64,000 nucleotides of DNA from Lineus longissimus (lineage: Eukaryota; Nemertea; Pilidiophora; Heteronemertea; Lineidae). The stretch lies in assembly GCF_910592395.1 (NCBI RefSeq), contig NC_088317.1, positions 6,512,001 to 6,576,000 on the forward strand. The letters are read 5' to 3'. Below, piece by piece: positions 58,831 to 64,000 of the stretch. The position numbers and the translations under genes were made by a program. The notes under the pieces are model-generated. The model worked only from the letters and a program-made list of their open reading frames with translations. It did not search any database and was not told where the DNA came from. Each line of letters opens with the position of its first letter. Position 1 is the first letter of the stretch.

Positions 58831-59120
58831 ACACCACGCTTGAAATCATCATCACGCTTGAAATCATCAAAAACCTAGTCATAAACCATCAAAAACCTAG
58901 TCATAAACCATCAAAAACCTAGTCATAAACCATCAAAAACCTAGTCATAAACCATCAAATGACTTTAATAGTCGCTAATAATGACTTTAATAATAATGAC
59001 TTTAATAGTCGCTAATAATGACTTTAATAGTCGCTAATAATGACTTTAATAGTCGCTAATAATGACTTTAATAATGACTTTAATAGTCGCTAATAATGAC
59101 TTTAATAGTCGCTAATATTT
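58831..59120. repeat. Two tandem 22-bp repeat arrays in a divergent intergenic region
   Basis: 58866-58953: four perfect units of ATCAAAAACCTAGTCATAAA+CC. 58959-59118: about six units of AATGACTTTAATAGTCGCTA+AT, plus partial units, each with the palindrome GACTTTAATAGTC. An 18-bp CACGCTTGAAATCATCAT pair precedes them at about 58832. They fill the 336-bp gap between the 5' ends of the zinc-ribbon gene and the 104-aa gene. They may act as enhancer, operator or origin. Confidence 0.9.
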
Positions 59121-59139
59121 TTTCATAAAATAAACAGAT

Positions 59140-59454
59140 ATGGACGGAGAAAAAGATAACACAACAACTGAAATTACAACAACAGAAAAGCCAAAGAATC
59201 ATAAAAGAGTTGAATGGGGTAAAAAATTAGGTCAGTTGAATAAAGGAAAGAAAAAAGTTAAAACAGATGATGACATTAAGCAAAGTTATTATTTGTCTAC
59301 AAACTACTATCCTTTAATATTGATAAGTGGAATAACTTTAGCAGGTTTTGTTTGGTTCTATTCCAAAAATTCATCACCTACTTCTGCGAGTATTGAGGAG
59401 TCACCTACTTTACATAAAAGAACTAAACAAAAATCTGAAAATCTGATCTTGTAA
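59140..59454 (+). CDS. Single-pass membrane protein, 104 aa
   Basis: A Thr-rich N-terminus (NTTTEITTTEKP), a basic stretch (RVEWGKKLGQLNKGKKKVK) and one membrane segment at about 56-76 (YYPLILISGITLAGFVWFYS), then a short polar tail. No signal peptide, so probably a type II or virion membrane protein. It starts in AATAAACAGATATG, like the ATPase. It begins the block of membrane-active genes. Confidence 0.6.
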   Translation: MDGEKDNTTTEITTTEKPKNHKRVEWGKKLGQLNKGKKKVKTDDDIKQSYYLSTNYYPLILISGITLAGFVWFYSKNSSPTSASIEESPTLHKRTKQKSENLIL

Positions 59455-59481
59455 ATTTTAAAAAAATTTTACTATAAATAA

Positions 59482-59718
59482 ATGAGCACAATGATCGACA
59501 CGAAAAATATTGGAAACACAATTTACCATTCTGCAGTTTTAGCAGCACTTGTTGTTGGCTATGGAATGGCTGCTAAAAAGCTACTCAAGTCAAATATTGG
59601 AGATCCTAGTAAACCTGACTTGATGGAAGCATTGAAGCTAACTGGTGCTGTGTCACTAGCTATTATTACAAAAGGATATCTTGAGAAGCAAGGATTGCCG
59701 AAGAACATCACTAATTAA
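59482..59718 (+). CDS. Small hydrophobic protein, 78 aa
   Basis: Two hydrophobic segments: HSAVLAALVVGYGMAAKKLL (about 16-35) and LKLTGAVSLAIITKGYLEKQ (about 51-70). The GYGMAAKKLLK and KLTGAVSLA pattern matches a small protein I associate with many Polintons. Probably a virion or membrane component; function not established. Start in ATAAATAAATG. Confidence 0.65.
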   Translation: MSTMIDTKNIGNTIYHSAVLAALVVGYGMAAKKLLKSNIGDPSKPDLMEALKLTGAVSLAIITKGYLEKQGLPKNITN

Positions 59719-59723
59719 AAAGG

Positions 59724-59762
59724 GCTAGCAATTTGCTAGACTATGCCATTTTTGGCATAGTC
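59724..59762. terminator. Two hairpins after the 78-aa gene
   Basis: A CTAGCA / TGCTAG stem at 59725-59739, then GACTATGCCA / TGGCATAGTC with loop TTTT at 59739-59762. The same pair, in the same order, stands behind PolB. Confidence 0.55.
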
Positions 59763-59793
59763 ACATACTTTCAACAACATTTTTATAAAATAA

Positions 59794-60189
59794 ATGGCAG
59801 GCATGATTTTAACAACAATTTTTGGGGCGGTAGCTAACGCGACTGCTTTCGTTGGGGGGAATGCCATGTTCCATGCATTTGATGCTCAGAATGCTGCAGA
59901 AGAGCGTAAAAGACACGATTTAGCAAGCGAAAAATTACAAAAACAGTCAGCAACATGGTCGCACAATAGAATTAAACATCTTGATTTCCTTGCAGAACAA
60001 CGACAGAAAAAACATCAAGCACAATCAGACATGTTAGACATGAAAGACTCTATCCGCTATTATGACAGCATCCATCCTAAGCCAAATTTAACTCACTATT
60101 ATAAACCTAGTCAGAGTCAGAAAAATTATGAACAAGCCTATATTGCAGGAAGTGTTATTGGATCAGCTGTTTTGTCAAAATTTATTTAA
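59794..60189 (+). CDS. Conserved Polinton protein, 131 aa
   Basis: An N-terminal hydrophobic stretch (MILTTIFGAVANATAFVGGN), then a long amphipathic helix (AEERKRHDLASEKLQKQS, NRIKHLDFLAEQRQKKHQAQ), YYDSIHPKPNLTHYYKPSQS, and a C-terminal hydrophobic end. I recognise this arrangement as a recurrent Polinton protein lying before the large membrane protein. Role unknown. Start in AAAATAAATG. The next ATG lies five bases after its stop. Confidence 0.65.
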   Translation: MAGMILTTIFGAVANATAFVGGNAMFHAFDAQNAAEERKRHDLASEKLQKQSATWSHNRIKHLDFLAEQRQKKHQAQSDMLDMKDSIRYYDSIHPKPNLTHYYKPSQSQKNYEQAYIAGSVIGSAVLSKFI

Positions 60190-60194
60190 AATAA

Positions 60195-61628
60195 ATGGCT
60201 GATTACAACATGGAAATTGAAAATCCAGCCTATGAAGATGAGGCTGATTTAGGAGATGTGGAAGATGTCTTAGATCAACAAGGTGGGAATAATGATAATC
60301 TTATAGATGAATTGACTGGAGATGTTCCACGAGCTCCAAGTCCTAGTTTAATGAAGGATGAGGAAATCATTGATGCAAAAGATGAATTTTTAGAGAAATT
60401 TATGAAAAAAAATAAATTAAAATTAAAACCAAGTGTAGCTATAAACACTGTGCGTAACAGTCTGATAATTGATGAAAACCAAGATATATTTTTTAAAACA
60501 AATAAAGGGGAGAGAATTAAACTAACACAAAAAAATAAAGAACCTTATACTGTTAAATCTGTAAAAGGAGCAGGAAAAGGACAATTCATGAGATTTTTTA
60601 TAAAAGATAATGTTGAAGAAACTCCAAGACTTGAAAATGTTGGAGAAAACACAGCTAGAAGACAATTGACTTTCGAAGATGGAGCAGGATCTAGTGCATT
60701 GGATAACATAAATTCAACAATTCCACTGGAACCTGAAATTATTGACACAAATGAGGAAGCGAGAGTACAGGACACAAATATTGATACTGGCGAAACAACG
60801 TTTGTTGAAGTTGAATCTAATGATGTTGATGACATTCAAGATGCCACTTTGAGCTCAAACGAACCTATGAAAACAAAGAATTCTAAATTAGATGAAGTCA
60901 TTGACTATTTCAGAAGACAGTATAAAGCTATTAAAGAAAAATTTAGTCAAGCACGTGACAGAATAAAAGATAAAATAAACAAACTGAGACAAAGTGATGA
61001 TATTGAAATGGAACCTTTAATTGAGCGTGAAGAACAAAATCTAAATGAAATTGATGAGGCAGAATCAGAAGAAATTGATAATTTGAACAAAAGAAGCAGG
61101 AGACATTTTAAACAATTAGCTATGAATTTACGAGATACAGTCAACTCTCAAAAAGAATCCATAGGAGACAGACTTGACGCTCTATTCAAATTGAAGGGCT
61201 TTAAACTTGCTACTATTGTTAGTGCAGTTATTTTAGCCTTATCTGCAATTGGTGCAAGCTTTGTATATGGCATTGGCTCCTTAGTAAAACCAAGTAAACC
61301 TTCTAAGCCAGGACCGGGAAAACCAGATAGACCTAGTAAACCTATAGGACCTAGCAAACCTCCTAGTAAAATTACGCAAGGTTTGATCAAATTTAAAGAT
61401 TGGTTACTTTCTTTAGGTAAAAAAGCTTTAGTAGCTTTGCCTGGAATTTTAGGCTCTATTGTGTCTACTATCTTAAAAGCAGCTGCTGGTGTAGTAGGAT
61501 TTTTAGCAGAGCATTTGATTATTATGGTCGCTGTCACTATTTTAGTTATTGTTCAAGTATTATCAACCAATATAGGAAGCATTAAACAAAAAGCACATAA
61601 AATTTCTTCTAAAATAAATGAACGTTAG
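60195..61628 (+). CDS. Large membrane-active Polinton protein, 477 aa
   Basis: An acidic N-terminal third; a conserved-looking patch (VRNSLIIDENQDIFFKTN, KGAGKGQFMRFFIKD at about 85-140); a charged coiled-coil (DEVIDYFRRQYKAIKEKF); a hydrophobic segment (LATIVSAVILALSAIGASFV, about 337-356); a Pro/Lys/Ser repeat (PSKPSKPGPGKPDRPSK); amphipathic helices; and a second membrane segment (LAEHLIIMVAVTILVIVQVL). The LAEHLxxxxxAV end is familiar from Polintons. Likely a virion-internal or membrane-modifying protein. It overlaps the minor capsid start by 11 bases. Confidence 0.65.
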   Translation: MADYNMEIENPAYEDEADLGDVEDVLDQQGGNNDNLIDELTGDVPRAPSPSLMKDEEIIDAKDEFLEKFMKKNKLKLKPSVAINTVRNSLIIDENQDIFFKTNKGERIKLTQKNKEPYTVKSVKGAGKGQFMRFFIKDNVEETPRLENVGENTARRQLTFEDGAGSSALDNINSTIPLEPEIIDTNEEARVQDTNIDTGETTFVEVESNDVDDIQDATLSSNEPMKTKNSKLDEVIDYFRRQYKAIKEKFSQARDRIKDKINKLRQSDDIEMEPLIEREEQNLNEIDEAESEEIDNLNKRSRRHFKQLAMNLRDTVNSQKESIGDRLDALFKLKGFKLATIVSAVILALSAIGASFVYGIGSLVKPSKPSKPGPGKPDRPSKPIGPSKPPSKITQGLIKFKDWLLSLGKKALVALPGILGSIVSTILKAAAGVVGFLAEHLIIMVAVTILVIVQVLSTNIGSIKQKAHKISSKINER

Positions 61629-62307
61629 ATTTCATGATGTATTAAGGATTCTACTTCCAGCTAGTATTCAGTCATATGAAACAGTACAGGTTGAAAAGGC
61701 TATTATTCCTATGACTTACTATAATTTTTCAAGGAAATTGAATAATCACTATCTACGATTAGCGACTGTGGTCAATGAGGAATATACAGCACAGGATATA
61801 ATTGTTATTCCTGATGGATTTTATACGCCAGCTACTTATAATAAAGCAGTAAAGGAAGCGCTGAGTGAAAAAGGACATGCTGATAAATTTGAGTTGAATT
61901 ATATACCCAGTGAAGGCAAAATAAAAATTAAAGTTGAGCCACCATTTGGGGTCATTCTCCATAAAGAACTAGGTGAAATATTAGGAATGACTAATACAGA
62001 GATTACCTTCATAAGCTCAGAAATTACTGGTAATAAACCTTGTAAACTTCTACCATATCATGAGTATAGAATTTCTTGTAGTATTGTTGATACAAATAAA
62101 AATTTAGTAAACTCCAAGCGCAGTGATCTTATTACTTCATTTGTTCCCAAAGGTAAATATTATGGAGATATTCATGAATAAACCTCCCTTCAAAAAGTAA
62201 AGATCGCAAAGCACGATCATACTAGTATTGAACTACAGGTCAAAGATCAGAATGATGACCCTATTGAATTTTTAACTCCAGTTTCAATTGATTTACGGTT
62301 AGAATAA
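61618..62307 (+). pseudogene. Minor capsid (penton-type) protein, one in-frame stop
   Basis: ATG 61618 is in CTAAAATAAATG. One frame of 229 codons runs to TAA 62305, interrupted by TAA at 62179-62181 after 187 residues. The features of Polinton penton proteins are present: YETVQVEKAIIPMTYYNF, IVIPDGFYTPATYNKAVKEA, LGEILGMTNTEI and YEYR-like HEYRISCSIVD. The segment after the stop (NDDPIEFLTPVSIDLRLE) fits the last strands of the single jelly-roll, so the break removes the C-terminal strands unless read through. The next gene's ATG abuts the final stop. Confidence 0.8.
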
Positions 62308-62742
62308 ATGGATGATATAGATGGTGTGAATGTTGATGTTGAACAATTTAGACTTGAAAAAATTAAAGAAAAAATTACTGAATTAGAGCTTAATATTGAA
62401 AAAAGAAAAAAATTAAATAAAAATTATAAAAAAGCTAGTCAAATCTTACACGGATGTGAAATTGGTATGTATATTACCAGTGTCACAGTCGCATCAATTG
62501 GAGCTGCGACAGTGATTGGAAATGTAATCAGTATTCCAATTTCCGCTATCTGTACACTCCTAGGATTGGTTGGAAAAATTGTAGTTCCTAAATTAAGGAA
62601 AAAGGAGAAAAAACATTTAGATATTTTAATTAAGAAAAAAGCATGCTTACGGAGTGTCGATAATTTACTTTCCAGATTCATGGATAATGGAACTATTTCT
62701 GCGAGTGAATTTGAGCTCATCCTAGAATCCGAAATGACATGA
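62308..62742 (+). CDS. Conserved Polinton protein with coiled coil and membrane segment, 144 aa
   Basis: Coiled coil at about 13-45 (EQFRLEKIKEKITELELNIE), hydrophobic region at about 53-90 (GMYITSVTVASIGAATVIGN, SIPISAICTLLGLVG), a basic stretch (KLRKKEKKHL), and a C-terminal DNGTISASEFELILESE that resembles an EF-hand-like end. I associate this layout with a widespread small Polinton protein. Function unknown. Start in AGAATAAATG. The frame is intact. Confidence 0.6.
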   Translation: MDDIDGVNVDVEQFRLEKIKEKITELELNIEKRKKLNKNYKKASQILHGCEIGMYITSVTVASIGAATVIGNVISIPISAICTLLGLVGKIVVPKLRKKEKKHLDILIKKKACLRSVDNLLSRFMDNGTISASEFELILESEMT

Positions 62743-62809
62743 CTTTCATCTGAGATAATCAGTTTGGGCTATTTTAGCGAGTCAGACAAAAGTAGTGTGG
62801 GTGAGTAAA

Positions 62810-62872
62810 TTTATAAGCTTTTAAGCTTATAAAATTACATCAATCGTGACTGTGCCAAAAATGGCACAGTCA
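62810..62872. terminator. Paired hairpins at a convergent gene end
   Basis: 62810-62833 is TTTATAAGCTT / AAGCTTATAAA with a 2-nt loop, between the stops of the 144-aa gene and the leftward 99-aa gene. 62847-62872 is the TGACTGTGCCA / TGGCACAGTCA hairpin, which overlaps the last codons of the leftward gene. Confidence 0.55.
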
Positions 62873-63134
62873 GATTTACAAATCCATCTTTGTAATACCT
62901 TAAGTCTATTATAGAAACATCTAGCCATGGATTATAACAAACATGTCCATAAATGTGATTTTTAATCAACTTTCTTTTGTGCTCCATTAGACAAGTGTAA
63001 TTCATTGGAAAGTCTGTGACATTCACAAGCGGAGCGAGAGTATTTCTAGGTACAAAATTAATTCCTGTCAAAATGACATTTCCAGTCATTGACAAGCATA
63101 GTACACCAATGAGAGCTTTCGCAGTTTTGTTCAT
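62835..63134 (-). CDS. Small secreted or membrane protein, 99 aa
   Basis: Minus strand, ATG 63134 in ATAATAAATG at the inner edge of the right TIR. The N-terminus (TAKALIGVLCLSMTGNVILT) is a signal peptide or anchor. Three NxT/NxS-like sites (NVT, NYT, NLT) and two Cys (CLMEH, CYNPW) suit an extracellular or luminal domain. The last residues (LTVPFLAQS) are encoded by the recurring GTGCCA hairpin, so the original end may have been replaced. No homologue recognised. Confidence 0.5.
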   Translation of the reverse strand: MNKTAKALIGVLCLSMTGNVILTGINFVPRNTLAPLVNVTDFPMNYTCLMEHKRKLIKNHIYGHVCYNPWLDVSIIDLRYYKDGFVNLTVPFLAQSRLM

Positions 63135-63871
63135 TTATTATGTTTTTATTTTCTTTAGATATAGGTTTTGTCATTATTCCAAGAGGTTAAATCCATAAAA
63201 CTTTTTACCCTGTTTTGTTTCCTTGACTCCTGTGAACCTTATATAATTGTGATCAAGATTTATTTTTTGTTTGATGACACTCGTCGCCCACACTGTCAAC
63301 TCTTTAGATTCTGAGTCTTCAAGTTCAAGGAGTGTTGATTCTCCTATTTTTGTGCTTATACTTCTGAATGAGTTGATTTTGTACCATTTGTTCACTGGAA
63401 GATCTTTAAATTTTAGATAATCTGTTGACTCTGTGACTCTTGATTCAAGTTCTTCGTTTGACGGAAAGTTCATTTTATTTACAAGAAAATAATTTTTGTT
63501 AAGTAGACGTTTTGTCATTTTTGTCATTTTGGTAATTTTTGTAATTTTTGTAAATTTTTTAATTTTTTTTAATTTTTGTAATTTTTTTAAATTTTTAATT
63601 TTTGTCATTTTTGTAATTTTTTTAAATTTTTAATTTTTGTCATTTTTGTAATTTTTATCATTTTTGTAAATTTTGTAAATTTTGTAAATTTTGTAATTTT
63701 TTATAAATTTGGACGATTTGGACGATTTTGTGACTTGACTGAGAAATGACTGGAAACTATTTAGACTGAGATTTGACTGAGATAAGTTTTGAAACGTGTT
63801 GACTGGGATTTGACTTGGAGATTTTTGACTGGGATTTGAGCTTGAGTTAGAATGCCCATTATTACACTACT
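63134..63871 (-). repeat. Polinton right terminal inverted repeat
   Basis: 738 bp, the inverted counterpart of 47170-47907 and exactly the same length, with about five substitutions. It contains the second TIR gene. Confidence 0.9.
63174..63473 (-). CDS. TIR-encoded small protein, 99 aa (right copy)
   Basis: Protein identical to the left copy at 47568-47867. Here the A+T-rich tract upstream happens to lack in-frame stops, so the frame extends to 63608 with a Lys-rich low-complexity leader. The start at 63473 is preferred, because it follows AAATAAA and because that leader is blocked in the left copy. Confidence 0.75.
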   Translation of the reverse strand: MNFPSNEELESRVTESTDYLKFKDLPVNKWYKINSFRSISTKIGESTLLELEDSESKELTVWATSVIKQKINLDHNYIRFTGVKETKQGKKFYGFNLLE

Positions 63872-63877
63872 CTTCGA
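63872..63877. repeat. Target-site duplication, right
   Basis: CTTCGA directly after the CACTACT terminus, a perfect match to 47164-47169. Confidence 0.9.
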
Positions 63878-64000
63878 AATCGGGAAAACGTTTCACTTGG
63901 AATCAAAGCAATTGATGCATTAATATTGCGTCGTCAATATCTAGGCCTATACATTGAATTCCCATGAGCGAGTCAATTGATATGTCAGCTCCTCAACGGC
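63878..64000. other. Right flank of the Polinton
   Basis: Host DNA. No feature is seen in the 123 bases available. Confidence 0.5.

Larger units (their letters stand above)
47170..63871. mobile_element. Polinton/Maverick, complete, 16702 bp
   Basis: A self-synthesising DNA transposon and virus-like element, with 738-bp inverted termini beginning AG and ending CT, a 6-bp target duplication, protein-primed PolB, rve integrase, packaging ATPase, major and minor capsid proteins, and accessory genes. Most genes run rightward; minus-strand genes sit at 55287, 58108, 62835 and in the right TIR. Genes are packed with gaps of a few bases to about 330 bases. The intact target duplication and termini that are about 99% identical point to recent insertion, yet four in-frame TAA codons interrupt three genes. 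I do not recognise the adenain-like protease usually present. Confidence 0.95.

Noticed and set aside
58831-59120. CRISPR-like array
   Set aside because: The 22-bp units are directly adjacent with no unique spacers, in a eukaryotic transposon. They are simple tandem repeats.

Overview
The window is metazoan genomic DNA, most likely from a marine invertebrate. It has widely spaced multi-exon genes with GT-AG introns, tRNA-derived SINEs, a LINE endonuclease relic, several short inverted-repeat transposons and a complete Polinton (Maverick). I cannot name the species. Positions 1-47169 and 63872-64000 are host DNA. Positions 47170-63871 are the inserted Polinton, visibly richer in A+T than its flanks.

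Layout. 1-14997: a direct tandem duplication of period 8048 (1-6949 against 8049-14997), almost without differences. It carries an unrecognised 290-codon frame, a cluster of perfect palindromes and a decayed LINE endonuclease. A PAN/apple-like exon sits only beside copy 1. 15148-16075: a foldback element with long arms and a TA target duplication. 18554-21026: a four-exon DUF4806-type gene, followed by a 39-bp inverted repeat, a three-unit minisatellite and a poly(A) signal. 22126-34800: mostly non-coding DNA with two SINEs, two MITE-like elements and one candidate exon. 34801-44394: an ankyrin-repeat gene of 14 exons. All phases agree and it encodes 861 residues, partly built by duplication of a four-exon block. 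45124-46364: a TIR element with a 9-bp target duplication.

The Polinton is 16702 bp, flanked by the 6-bp duplication CTTCGA, with 738-bp terminal inverted repeats that differ at only about five positions. It encodes protein-primed PolB, an rve integrase, the double-jelly-roll major capsid protein, the penton-type minor capsid protein, the packaging ATPase, several conserved small membrane or coiled-coil proteins, and a zinc-ribbon protein resembling NCLDV late transcription factors. I do not find the adenain-like protease. Three genes (PolB, the minor capsid gene and a small gene after the ATPase) carry four in-frame TAA codons in all. There is no frameshift in any of them.

The most interesting layer is regulatory. 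Thirteen Polinton genes start inside the same octamer, AATAAATG, which contains both a poly(A) hexamer and the TAAATG initiator of poxvirus late genes. A different motif (ACGTMTACTTAAC) lies about 30 nt before the start of the TIR gene, its paralogue and PolB. Near-identical hairpins (stem ...GTGCCA, loop TTTT) recur between genes. Two sets of 22-bp tandem repeats fill the divergent intergenic region in front of the zinc-ribbon gene. Together these suggest a virus-like early/late expression programme written into a Polinton.
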